From Sporosarcina cyprini (lineage in GTDB: Bacteria; Bacillota; Bacilli; Bacillales_A; Planococcaceae), in contig NZ_JAKMHX010000025.1 of assembly GCF_022048975.1 (NCBI RefSeq), forward strand, positions 1-64,000: a DNA stretch of 64,000 bases, written 5' to 3'. Both the position numbers and the translations under genes were made by a program. This document shows positions 28,248-36,108 of this stretch, piece by piece (the stretch's first letter is position 1; each line of letters starts with the position of its first letter). The notes under the pieces were generated by a model. It searched no databases and was not told the DNA's origin. It was given only the letters and a program-made list of their open reading frames with translations.

Positions 28248-29366
28248 TTACAACGGAATCTGAATGTGGATTGTCGTCCCGCTTCCAAGCCTGCTCGTTA
28301 CTTCAAATTGTCCATTCAATGCTTCGGTTCTCGTTTTCATATTACGCAAGCCGAGCGATAAGATGGGGGAGTTCTCATCATAATGAAAACCGCATCCGGC
28401 ATCCTGAATAGTCATCTTCACTTCATTTTCGCCCGCTTGGAAGGAGAGCATGGCTGCATTGGTCCCGGCATGCTTTTTACAATTGGCGAGCGCCTCTTGC
28501 CCGATTCGCCACAGCGCTTCTTCGACTTTTCCAGGTAAGCTGACGGCCCCACTCATCTTCGATTCAATGGAAAGGCCTATCATTTCTGCATAACTGCTGA
28601 GTGCACTCACTAAGCCATTTTCAAGTCCTTGCGGTTTTAATTGCCAGATTAACCCCCGCATTTCCCCGAGAGCTTCCTGGGTCAAATCTTGTATGTAGCG
28701 GAAGGTTTGCTTCACTTCTTCCTCGGATGTCATTTCCACGCCTGCCCTCGCTGTCAGGCTCAAGGAGAATAGCAGCTGGTTCACGGAATCATGAAGATCT
28801 CGTGCCAGCCGGTTCCGCTCGGCAATCAAAGCAGTTTCCTGTTCACGGTGCGTGAGCTTGATGCGCTTGAGGGCCGTTCCAATTTGGAAAGCGACGGCCT
28901 CTAGCAGCGCCAGTTCATTCTTTTCAAAATGCGTTTTATAGGGAGAGCCGACATTTAAGATACCGAACCGTTCCTCGCCAGCGCGAAGGGGAACGGTGGC
29001 ATGATGGGTCAGTCCGCATGTGTTGCCAGCCTCATCTGCCATCGCATCCTCAATGCGTTTGCATTCAATTATATTGGTCGCCTTATTTAATTCATGGTTA
29101 TTATATCGATTGACGCACCAGCACTTCCCCTGGCACATTCTTAATTTATCTTGATTCAGTAAAGCAGGCGGCAACGCGACATCTGCAATGAGCTCGTGCC
29201 TGCCGCGTCCATCGATCAAAAAGATCCAGCCGGTTTGAAGGCCGGTGACCTGAAGAAGCTTTTGCAGAACGCCGGAGAGTACCGCCTTCGTGTCCGTTCC
29301 TTCATTTAAAAGCTCGGCAATTTCTTTTAAAACGGTGATATCTTCGTATGTCGCTTCTCCAGACAT
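28248..29366 (-). CDS. yhcY: GAF-domain sensor histidine kinase (YhcY/AirS-like)
   Basis: 372-aa soluble kinase. The GAF domain (about 10-168) contains five cysteines: C78, C82, C84, C102 and C117. HisKA_3 has H192 in RNRLARDLHDSVNQ. The HATPase has GQEALANCKKHA and SLGLRNMKTR. No membrane helices, so it senses a cytosolic signal. Staphylococcal AirS (YhcS), of the same build, binds a redox-active Fe-S cluster; the cysteine spacing here makes an oxygen/redox sensor plausible. Starts at ATG 29366 after GGAGGG, in an operon with the regulator. Confidence 0.87.
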   Translation of the reverse strand: MSGEATYEDITVLKEIAELLNEGTDTKAVLSGVLQKLLQVTGLQTGWIFLIDGRGRHELIADVALPPALLNQDKLRMCQGKCWCVNRYNNHELNKATNIIECKRIEDAMADEAGNTCGLTHHATVPLRAGEERFGILNVGSPYKTHFEKNELALLEAVAFQIGTALKRIKLTHREQETALIAERNRLARDLHDSVNQLLFSLSLTARAGVEMTSEEEVKQTFRYIQDLTQEALGEMRGLIWQLKPQGLENGLVSALSSYAEMIGLSIESKMSGAVSLPGKVEEALWRIGQEALANCKKHAGTNAAMLSFQAGENEVKMTIQDAGCGFHYDENSPILSLGLRNMKTRTEALNGQFEVTSRLGSGTTIHIQIPL

Positions 29367-29400
29367 TCCATTTCCCTCCAGCCAGCTTACTATATTTCCA

Positions 29401-29748
29401 TTATACTGTACTTGTCGTTTGAAGGAACTCTATGATTTCTCGATTGGGTCCCTCGTAAAAAGCGGTTTGCCATCCATTGTGAAGCAGATAGGGTCCTTCG
29501 ATCTTTTTCATTTTATCCAACCGGCTCATCACTACCTGAAGATCCGTGACTTCAAAACAAAAATGGAGTATATTCTCGTCTTCTTCCGTTTCTATCAATT
29601 CTAGCCTGAAATCACCTGAGGATAAAAACACAATCTTTTCCTCCATAAAACTGAAGCGGGTTTCTATTTCAAGATTGAGGAGCTCTTGATAAAAAGCTGT
29701 AGATTGTTCAAGATTCCTTATGTTCACTCCGTAATGATGGAATCGCAT
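29401..29748 (-). CDS. VOC-superfamily (glyoxalase/bleomycin-resistance fold) protein
   Basis: 115-aa single VOC module: RFHHYGVNIRNLEQSTAFYQ at the start, FRLELIE, ILHFCFEVTDL and a closing YEGPNREIIEFLQ. Putative metal ligands are H5 and E49-like, with H62 and the terminal Glu of REIIEF. Dimeric VOC proteins include lyases, dioxygenases and resistance proteins; the activity here is open. It lies 13 bp downstream of the queA-like gene and is probably co-transcribed. Confidence 0.75.
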   Translation of the reverse strand: MRFHHYGVNIRNLEQSTAFYQELLNLEIETRFSFMEEKIVFLSSGDFRLELIETEEDENILHFCFEVTDLQVVMSRLDKMKKIEGPYLLHNGWQTAFYEGPNREIIEFLQTTSTV

Positions 29749-29761
29749 TAGACCAACCCCT

Positions 29762-30790
29762 TCAAATGAGTAAATTCATGTCACCGAATTCATGCCATAA
29801 GTAGCGGGATTTGATAGCTTCCGCGTAAGCAACTTGTAAATGATCCTCGGAAACAAATGCGGATAGCATCTCCAAGTGGCTGGCCTTTGGTTCGTGCAGG
29901 CCGGTTATCATCCCATCGACCAGCTGCAAAGGGTAGTGGTGGTTAATATACAGATTGGTTACGCCGGACAATGTATTCGTCAGGGCAGCACTTTCAAGAG
30001 CTCGCACGACGGTTGTTCCGACGGCAATCACTCTGTTCCCGGTAGCCTTCGCCTGTAAAATCTTCTGCATAGTACCCTCGGAAATATGATATTCTTCTTC
30101 ATTGTCCTCCGGCGACTGTTCGTAATCGTCATCGAGCAAATAGCTCAATCCCGTGTGCAATTGAATATACTCAATCTGGACGCCTCTTTGCATTAAGGAA
30201 AAGAGGAGCTCCCAGCTGAACGCCCGGCCGGCTGACGGCATTTCAACCGACCCTGGATGGCTGCCGAACACGGTTTGGTAGCTATCCAATTGCCATGGTT
30301 CCTGAATGTATTCATACCGTATCGGCTCGCCGAGAGAATAAATGTCTTGAAACAAATCCAATCCCTTTTTGGAAAACTGAATGGTCGTTAGCGGGGAATT
30401 GTCCCGATGTTCGATAACGGTAGCCGATAGATCCACTGAAAAATGCAAGGTATCGCCTGGTTGAACAGGTCCCGCAATAATCAATGCATCCCATGAATCT
30501 TCATTTCGGCGGCGTGCCAATCGGACTTCCACTTGTGCTCCTAATTGCTCTTGCTGCCGTGACCATTTCCCTTGCAAGACGGCAGGTATCGTGCGGCTGT
30601 TATTTAAAATGACCAGATCGCCTGGTTGTAGATAATCTAGTACATGATCAAATCGGTCGTGTTGAATTTCTCCCGTTGTCCGATTCAGCACCATCATTCT
30701 GACATGATCCCTTCGCAAGCCCCTTTTTTCAGGAGGATGGGAAGCATTTAGTTCATCCGGCAGGTGGAAATCCAGTGCTTTGACGGCCAT
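29762..30790 (-). CDS. QueA-like SAM:tRNA ribosyltransferase-isomerase paralogue
   Basis: 342 aa of the QueA fold. Genuine QueA transfers the ribosyl of S-adenosylmethionine to preQ1 in tRNA to make epoxyqueuosine. The opening DFHLPDELNASHPPEKRG, LNNSRTIPA and VGTTVVRALESA fit QueA. The usual APTAGLHFT active-site segment reads MPSAGRAFSWELL, and the following VTLHVGLGTF-like segment reads YIQLHTGLSYLL. It therefore looks like a divergent paralogue with possibly another substrate. No queuosine genes are nearby. ATG 30790 (or GTG 30793) overlaps the SDR stop. Confidence 0.75.
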   Translation of the reverse strand: MAVKALDFHLPDELNASHPPEKRGLRRDHVRMMVLNRTTGEIQHDRFDHVLDYLQPGDLVILNNSRTIPAVLQGKWSRQQEQLGAQVEVRLARRRNEDSWDALIIAGPVQPGDTLHFSVDLSATVIEHRDNSPLTTIQFSKKGLDLFQDIYSLGEPIRYEYIQEPWQLDSYQTVFGSHPGSVEMPSAGRAFSWELLFSLMQRGVQIEYIQLHTGLSYLLDDDYEQSPEDNEEEYHISEGTMQKILQAKATGNRVIAVGTTVVRALESAALTNTLSGVTNLYINHHYPLQLVDGMITGLHEPKASHLEMLSAFVSEDHLQVAYAEAIKSRYLWHEFGDMNLLI

Positions 30791-31506
30791 CACGCTTCAC
30801 CTTCCGGCTGGGCTTCGAGGCGCTGCCCGTGGATTTCGGCTGAGTCACTTGAAGCGAGGTGGAGAAACACATCCACGACATCTTCAGGGTTTGCTAATGG
30901 ATAATCACAGTCAGGAACGGCTAACCGATGCATGTCAGTGTTCATTTCTCCAGGGTCGACCATATTGACGCGCACATTCGTATGGCGCAGTTCATCCGCC
31001 CATGTTTCTGTTAGACCTTCTACTCCAAATTTGGAAATGCCGTATGCTCCCCAGCCGGCATAACCCGTATGGCCAGCTTCCGAAGTGACATTAATGATCG
31101 AACCCTCGTTTCGCTCGAGCATGCCAGGCAGGACGCGTCTCGTGACTGAAAATACGGACAAGACATTGACTCGCAGTACATCGGCGAAATCCTCTTCAGG
31201 ATAGTCGAGAAGCATCGGCATCGGGCTAGGTCCCAAAATCGACGCGTTATTGATCAACACATCAATCCGGCCGTAGGCATGTTCCGTCGTGGCAACGAAC
31301 CGTTCCACATCCCGTGCATTCGATACATCCGCCGTAATCGCCAGCACTTCGGCTCCAAACAGCTCCGCTTCTTTTTTTACCAACTGCAGATTTTCTGGAG
31401 TTCGAGCACAGATGGCGAGCTTTGCCCCCGCTTTTGCAAACGCTAACGTCAATGCTCGGCCTAACCCTTTTGATGCGCCTGTGATCATAACAACTTTATT
31501 TTTCAT
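30790..31506 (-). CDS. Short-chain dehydrogenase/reductase
   Basis: 238-aa classical SDR: cofactor loop TGASKGLGRAL, NNAS motif (LINNASILG), catalytic Ser in INVTSEAGH and YxxxK in AYGISKFG, followed by VNMVDPGEMNTDM. An R in CARTPENL after the second strand suggests NADP(H). Start ATG 31506 has AAAGGAGAG 7 bases upstream; an in-frame ATG at 31539 precedes that site. Its stop overlaps the start of the queA-like gene, so SDR, QueA-like and VOC form one operon. Substrate unknown. Confidence 0.85.
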   Translation of the reverse strand: MKNKVVMITGASKGLGRALTLAFAKAGAKLAICARTPENLQLVKKEAELFGAEVLAITADVSNARDVERFVATTEHAYGRIDVLINNASILGPSPMPMLLDYPEEDFADVLRVNVLSVFSVTRRVLPGMLERNEGSIINVTSEAGHTGYAGWGAYGISKFGVEGLTETWADELRHTNVRVNMVDPGEMNTDMHRLAVPDCDYPLANPEDVVDVFLHLASSDSAEIHGQRLEAQPEGEA

Positions 31507-31548
31507 ATCCAATCTCTCCTTTATGTGCTTGCTATCCACAGTATATCG

Positions 31549-31713
31549 ATGGCAAGAAATCTTTCCCTCGTAGAAAAGCTTGAACTTTTCTACGACTTTC
31601 GATGGAGAAGACGCGGCGGGGAGGCGGATTTATTGTGGTATGATGAATTGGATAAATGTGTGTCCTTTTGGAAAATGAAGCAGCTGCTTTTATATGAAAG
31701 GTACTGGCTGTGA
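31549..31713 (+). CDS. Hypothetical 54-residue protein
   Basis: A small plus-strand frame (MARNLSLVEKLELFYDFRWR...LLLYERYWL) divergent from the SDR gene, rich in aromatic residues and charged. A terminator hairpin begins right at its stop (31708-31752), which supports a real transcript ending here. No good ribosome site precedes ATG 31549, and a 10-bp inverted repeat (CGTAGAAAAG/CTTTTCTACG) overlaps its start. Family not recognised; may be spurious. Confidence 0.35.
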   Translation: MARNLSLVEKLELFYDFRWRRRGGEADLLWYDELDKCVSFWKMKQLLLYERYWL

Positions 31714-31752
31714 ACAAACTCTAGATGAAAAGAGTTTGGTTACAGCTTTTTT
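31708..31752 (+). terminator. Terminator upstream of the first ECF sigma gene
   Basis: CTGTGAACAAACTC (31708-31721) pairs with GAGTTTGGTTACAG (31732-31745) with two mismatches, followed by six Ts. Confidence 0.8.
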
Positions 31753-31880
31753 GTTGGAAAATAAAAAAACATTGTAACGAATTGATAGGTTTCATGATAT
31801 ATAGATGATTTGACTTTCAAAGTCTCAATTTTTCATAGGAACAGATTGAACGTAAGTCTGACAGTGAGAGGAGGTACATA

Positions 31881-32387
31881 GTGAAAAAAGAAGAGATCTA
31901 TGAAGAATACGGAGACTTTATTTTTCGATACTTAGTGACCCTTACAAAGGATAGCGAGGCTGCGGAAGAATTAACACAAGAGACGTTTTACCAGGCCATT
32001 AAGTCAATTGATAACTTTCGTCCTGACGGAAAAGCGAAATTTTCCACCTGGTTATGCTCCATCGCCAAAAACATGTGGCTGCAAGAAGTGAATCGCCAGA
32101 AGAAAAAGCAGCAGCTGCTGGGTTCACTAAAGGGCGAAAATAGCGTGTCTCATACGTTGGAAGAGGAATATTTTCGTAACGAAGACAAAATACATTTCTT
32201 CAAACTGGCGCATCAGCTTGATGAAGTGAAACGTGAAATACTGTATCTCCGGTTATTAGGGGATTTATCTTTCAAGGAAATCGGCTCTATTTTTGGAGAG
32301 ACAGAAAACTGGGCGCGTGTCACATTCTATCGGGCAAAACAACAAATACGAAAGGGTGATCGGACAGATGAATCATCACGTTTTTAG
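31881..32387 (+). CDS. ECF-type RNA polymerase sigma factor
   Basis: 168-aa group 4 sigma factor. Region 2: YEEYGDFIFRYLVTLTKDSE, then AEELTQETFYQAIKSIDNFR and KFSTWLCSIAKNMWLQEVNR. Region 4: LDEVKREILYLRLLGDLSFK, then EIGSIFGETENWARVTFYRAKQ. Start GTG 31881 follows GAGGAGG. It overlaps the zinc-finger anti-sigma gene by 20 bp. I see no TGAAAC-N16-CGTC-type promoter in front of it; its targets are unknown. Confidence 0.9.
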   Translation: MKKEEIYEEYGDFIFRYLVTLTKDSEAAEELTQETFYQAIKSIDNFRPDGKAKFSTWLCSIAKNMWLQEVNRQKKKQQLLGSLKGENSVSHTLEEEYFRNEDKIHFFKLAHQLDEVKREILYLRLLGDLSFKEIGSIFGETENWARVTFYRAKQQIRKGDRTDESSRF

Positions 32388-33018
32388 AGATTTGGTACCG
32401 AGTTATATTGAAAACCTGACGAGTGAAGAAACCAATCGGCAAATGGAAGAACATATGAGGGAGTGCGAGGCTTGCCGGGAATATCTGAATGAAATGCAAG
32501 AGGAGTTATCAGTGGAACGTACGGAGGAGCAAAGAAAAGAGAAGAGAAATATCGACTATTTTAAAAAGGTGAAGTCGAGAAATAAGAAGAAGTTGCTTAC
32601 CATTGTGGGATCGCTCCTATCCATTTTCTTGATTATTGGAATTGGCTGGTACATCATATTTGTTCATATGTGGATTGTGAATGAAAAGGATGTAAAACTA
32701 GCAGTCACCCAGCAGGATCAAACGGTTACGTTATCTTTTCACACGAAACATGACAATCGTTTTATCATTCCGATTGAACATTCGGGAGCTGATTCAAATA
32801 TGATTGTGGTTTATGAAAAATGGAATGATTTTTCTGAGGCCTCGAATCTTTTGCAGGATGGCAGTAATGTCAGGTTTACTTTTGTGGATGAAAATACATT
32901 GTTACTCCACAACGGGAAAGAAAGAAAGCTGACAGAGAAAGATAAACTATATATCCAGTATAAGGATAGAACGGAAGAGATTTTATTGAAGGATCTGTAT
33001 AAGCCGCAAAACAAGTAA
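32368..33018 (+). CDS. Zinc-finger anti-sigma factor
   Basis: 216-aa single-pass protein. The N-terminal zf-HC2 (anti-sigma zinc-binding) motif is HMRECEACREYL (Hx3Cx2C). One membrane helix lies at about 76-97 (LLTIVGSLLSIFLIIGIGWY). An outside domain of about 120 residues probably senses envelope signals. ATG 32368 lies inside the sigma gene, so the two are translationally coupled, the usual way to keep the sigma factor sequestered at the membrane. Confidence 0.87.
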   Translation: MNHHVFRDLVPSYIENLTSEETNRQMEEHMRECEACREYLNEMQEELSVERTEEQRKEKRNIDYFKKVKSRNKKKLLTIVGSLLSIFLIIGIGWYIIFVHMWIVNEKDVKLAVTQQDQTVTLSFHTKHDNRFIIPIEHSGADSNMIVVYEKWNDFSEASNLLQDGSNVRFTFVDENTLLLHNGKERKLTEKDKLYIQYKDRTEEILLKDLYKPQNK

Positions 33019-33049
33019 TCGTACTGAGTGTATGAGGAATACTAAATTA

Positions 33050-33081
33050 AACCACTTCTCAGTGTAGGGAGTGGTTTTTTT
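33050..33081 (+). terminator. Terminator of the sigma/anti-sigma operon
   Basis: AACCACT (33050-33056) / AGTGGTT (33070-33076) followed by a T-run. Confidence 0.75.
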
Positions 33082-33129
33082 GCGAGATGGCACGCATTTA
33101 GTGCCAAAAATTAATTATCAAATATAGCA

Positions 33130-33183
33130 TTGACTTTTCATACTACAAATGTAGAATATAAATATAAACATTCTACATTTGTA
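33130..33183 (+). promoter_or_regulatory. Promoter and paired BlaI-type operators
   Basis: TTGACT (33130-33135), 16-base spacer, TAGAAT (33152-33157). Two TACA-N2-TGTA boxes, the BlaI/MecI half-site pattern, lie at 33144-33153 (TACAAATGTA), overlapping the -10, and at 33174-33183 (TACATTTGTA), just before the ribosome site. The boxes with flanks form a perfect 14-bp inverted repeat. The downstream BlaI-like repressor should bind here and autoregulate. Confidence 0.88.
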
Positions 33184-33199
33184 GAGGAAGGAGGATAAA

Positions 33200-33580
33200 A
33201 TGAAAAGATTACCTGATGCAGAGTTGGAAATCATGTTAATTATATGGGAAGCCAATGGAGCAGTTACTCGCAGCTATATTCAAGAGCAATTGGAAAAATC
33301 TAAAGTTCTTGCGCCCACTACCATCCTATCATTCTTATCAAGGTTGACGTCGAAAGGTTTTTTGCGAATTGAAAAGGAAGGGAAGACAAATTACTACTAT
33401 CCAATTGTGAGTCATGAAACGTATGCGCACAATGAAAGTAAAACAGTATTAGAAAGGTTCTTTGGAAACTCAGTAAAAAACTTTGTAGCCCATTTAAATG
33501 ATAGTAAAGCTGTAGACGAAGAGGAGATTGAGGAACTGAGGGCGTTTCTGGATAACTTACCATCGGAGGATTCTAAATGA
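33200..33580 (+). CDS. BlaI/MecI-family transcriptional repressor
   Basis: 126-aa winged-helix repressor: LPDAELEIMLIIWEANGAVT, TTILSFLSRLTSKGFL (recognition helix), EGKTNYYYPIVSHETYAHNE, the stretch cut by the partner protease in this family. Start ATG 33200 follows GGAAGGAGG. It overlaps the BlaR1-like gene by ATGA. No beta-lactamase or PBP2a gene is adjacent, so it probably controls its own operon and unlinked genes. Confidence 0.92.
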   Translation: MKRLPDAELEIMLIIWEANGAVTRSYIQEQLEKSKVLAPTTILSFLSRLTSKGFLRIEKEGKTNYYYPIVSHETYAHNESKTVLERFFGNSVKNFVAHLNDSKAVDEEEIEELRAFLDNLPSEDSK

Positions 33581-35196
33581 TGGTTCAAAAAGTATTTCTT
33601 CAACTAGTAGAAGTTTCAATCATCACGTCAGTACTCATTTTACTTGTTTGTTTGATGTCGCCCATTGTTGAAAAGAAGTATGTGGCGAAATGGAAATATA
33701 TTGTATGGCTAGGGATTACAATTCGGCTCCTCATTCCAATTCCGATCTCATTACCCGATGCTCCAATTCAAATAAAGCAGGGTGATGCATTTCAAGATTT
33801 TACTACAATGCAGGCCGACTTTTTATCAAACATAGCAGTGAATGAAGGAATACATAGTCCGGCGGAAATTCAACGACAAGATGAAACAAAGGGAAGTTCA
33901 TTTGGTAATTTATCATTTCTTTCAATGATGAGCATCTTATGGCTGGCTGGGACAATATTATTTGTATGCTACCACGCACTAGGGTATTTTCATTTTATCC
34001 GAAAAAGCAAACGATGGTCGCTTGAGGCGACTCCCGAACAGCAACTCTTGTTCGAGAGAGTGAAAGCGGACATGGGGATAGCGCGACAGGTTGCTTTACG
34101 GCGTTCAAAAGTAGAAAAAAGCCCTTTGTTATACGGGATTCGAAAACCGGTGATCCTCATTCCGGATATCGAATACTCAGAGACAGACATCTATTTGATT
34201 TTCAAACATGAGTTAACGCATTTGAAGCGGCATGATATTGAAATTAAATCTGTATTATTTGCCGTCCGAGCCATTCACTGGTTTAATCCGCTCGTGCATC
34301 TAATGTCAAAGAAATTCAATGAAACCATTGAGGAAATATGTGATGAATCCGTCATAAGCGGAAAAGATAAAATGTATAAAAAAAGATATATGGAAACGAT
34401 TCTACGTTCGGTTGAACAGCAAACACGTAAATCGAATCTGTTCACGTCGAATTATAATGGAGGCATTAAAGTTGTGAAAAAAAGATTTCAAAACATCGTG
34501 TTAAGTGGAAGTAAAAAGAAAGGAATTGTGTCATTAACCGTATTCTCTATTGGTTGCTTGGTTTCAAGTTCTCTCATCGTTTTTGGTTCAGATGACCAAA
34601 CGGATTCCAAATTGGAAGATGTACAGGGGCAGAGCGTAAGTGTTGTCGACACACAGGGAGGGGCCGCTGTAAGTCCCTCGAAAGAATCTCTAGGAAATAT
34701 TGTTGGTATCTATGCAGAATCCAAACGGAATGCAGCGTTAGAACAGTTGATTAGTAAACATTTTGAGATTCCAGAGGACGAGCTGGGGACTACCAAATAC
34801 TACTATAATTATGTGGACTTAGATGGAAATGGGAAAGACGAGATTCTGGCAGTCGTCATGGGCCCATACTCCAGCGGATCGGGCGGAAGTACAGCACTCT
34901 TTGTCTCTGAAACCGAGACAGGAGAATTGCAGCTTAAACAAGATTTGACGCTTATCCAAACGCCAATCATTATTAGTGATAAAGTTACAAATGGGTACAA
35001 GGAGATTGTTGTGTTGAACAGTGGTGGGGGTGCAGAAGGTAATTATGTAAAGCTCACTGCAAAGAATGGGAAATACAATAGTGTAAACGACGGTAAGGTA
35101 CTAAAAGGAGTGGAAGGCATTGCTGGCACGGCGATTATTAGCAATGACATTCCAAAAGATATGGAAGAAGGAACAGCGCTTTACTTAAAGGAATAG
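33577..35196 (+). CDS. BlaR1/M56-family membrane protease with a non-penicillin sensor domain
   Basis: 539 aa. N-terminal membrane helices (about 8-30, 35-55, 110-135), a cytosolic M56 zinc-peptidase core with HELTH at 211-215 and EEICDE at 252-257, then a helix (about 316-337) leading outside. Instead of the penicillin-binding sensor of BlaR1/MecR1, the outside part (about 338-539) has VDLDGNGKDEI (413-423), an FG-GAP/EF-like Ca-binding loop. The trigger is thus unlikely to be a beta-lactam acylation. It is coupled to the BlaI-like repressor, which it should cleave. Confidence 0.88.
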   Translation: MMVQKVFLQLVEVSIITSVLILLVCLMSPIVEKKYVAKWKYIVWLGITIRLLIPIPISLPDAPIQIKQGDAFQDFTTMQADFLSNIAVNEGIHSPAEIQRQDETKGSSFGNLSFLSMMSILWLAGTILFVCYHALGYFHFIRKSKRWSLEATPEQQLLFERVKADMGIARQVALRRSKVEKSPLLYGIRKPVILIPDIEYSETDIYLIFKHELTHLKRHDIEIKSVLFAVRAIHWFNPLVHLMSKKFNETIEEICDESVISGKDKMYKKRYMETILRSVEQQTRKSNLFTSNYNGGIKVVKKRFQNIVLSGSKKKGIVSLTVFSIGCLVSSSLIVFGSDDQTDSKLEDVQGQSVSVVDTQGGAAVSPSKESLGNIVGIYAESKRNAALEQLISKHFEIPEDELGTTKYYYNYVDLDGNGKDEILAVVMGPYSSGSGGSTALFVSETETGELQLKQDLTLIQTPIIISDKVTNGYKEIVVLNSGGGAEGNYVKLTAKNGKYNSVNDGKVLKGVEGIAGTAIISNDIPKDMEEGTALYLKE

Positions 35197-35282
35197 CAGC
35201 TGCGACATTGAATTCCAAAGCCTGCTAGGCGGAATATAAATATGCATTATATGGCATTCTGTTGGTGATTTGCTTGATAAGT

Positions 35283-35320
35283 AATAACCATTTCTCTGTA
35301 ACTAGAGAGGTGGTTATTTT
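35283..35320 (+). terminator. Terminator of the blaI/blaR1-like operon
   Basis: AATAACCA (35283-35290) with inner TTCTCT pairs with AGAGAGG and TGGTTATT (35311-35318), then Ts. Confidence 0.8.
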
Positions 35321-35468
35321 AAATTTACAGTAGTCCGTGAATACTTTCTGCTTCTTCCTCTCTGTCGGGTCATCTTAAATATGAATAAATTACGCAGGAA
35401 ATAAAGGATTCTACCGATTCATGCGAAATAATACAAGGAGAAATGCATTTTTGAAGGAGCGATGAGTA

Positions 35469-35987
35469 ATGAAAAAGCACCCTGCTGCACAAATGTATGA
35501 TTACCATGTGTGGGCGAACAACCGCCTATTTGCTCGATTGAGGGAACTGCCGAAGGAGGTCTATGACAGAAAGATTGAAAGTGTGTTTCCGTCCATCGCG
35601 GATACGCTGGTCCATATTTTCATGACAGACACAATCTGGCTAGGCGTCATGCAGGGCAAAGCGATGGATGTCATTCAAGCTTCCATGCGTGAAGCGCAAG
35701 AGAAGATCGGCGATAAGCGATTGGATACGATAGAATCACTGTTTGGAGAATCGGCTACTGCATACCGGGCATATTTCGCTGAAGTAGGTGATATGCAGAA
35801 GGAAGTCTTCCCGGAGCATCCCAAGTTTGGCCGGCTGGAAACGAATCTGGCTGAGCTCGTTCATCATGTCGTCAACCATGGTACATATCACAGGGGGAAT
35901 GTATCCGCGATGATTCGCCAGCAAGGAGAGGCGGGTGTCCCGACGGATTATATTTATTATCTGTATGAAATTAATTCAACGAACTAG
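35469..35987 (+). CDS. DinB-family (DUF664-like) metal-binding protein
   Basis: 172-aa four-helix-bundle protein: QMYDYHVWANNRLFARLREL, IADTLVHIFMTDTIWLG and HHVVNHGTYHRGNVSAMIRQ. The His in LVHIF and the HGTYH pair are the expected metal triad. Family members include thiol S-transferases (bacillithiol, mycothiol) and damage-inducible proteins; the substrate is unknown. Monocistronic between two terminators. Confidence 0.85.
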   Translation: MKKHPAAQMYDYHVWANNRLFARLRELPKEVYDRKIESVFPSIADTLVHIFMTDTIWLGVMQGKAMDVIQASMREAQEKIGDKRLDTIESLFGESATAYRAYFAEVGDMQKEVFPEHPKFGRLETNLAELVHHVVNHGTYHRGNVSAMIRQQGEAGVPTDYIYYLYEINSTN

Positions 35988-35995
35988 TAGGACAA

Positions 35996-36021
35996 GCGCC
36001 ATATTGTAATGGCGTTTTTTT
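35996..36021 (+). terminator. Terminator after the DinB gene
   Basis: GCGCCAT (35996-36002) / ATGGCGT (36009-36015), then a T-run. Confidence 0.75.
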
Positions 36022-36108
36022 AATGAACCCTGATCATTGAACTTGTAAAGCACACTCTTTAGAATGTAAACAAGATCTCATCCTAGAAAAAGAAAGGTTG
36101 TTTTGCAA

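Noticed and set aside
33577-35196. Beta-lactam resistance regulator (true BlaR1)
   Set aside because: The membrane protease core fits but the penicillin-binding sensor domain and its SxxK/KTG motifs are absent.
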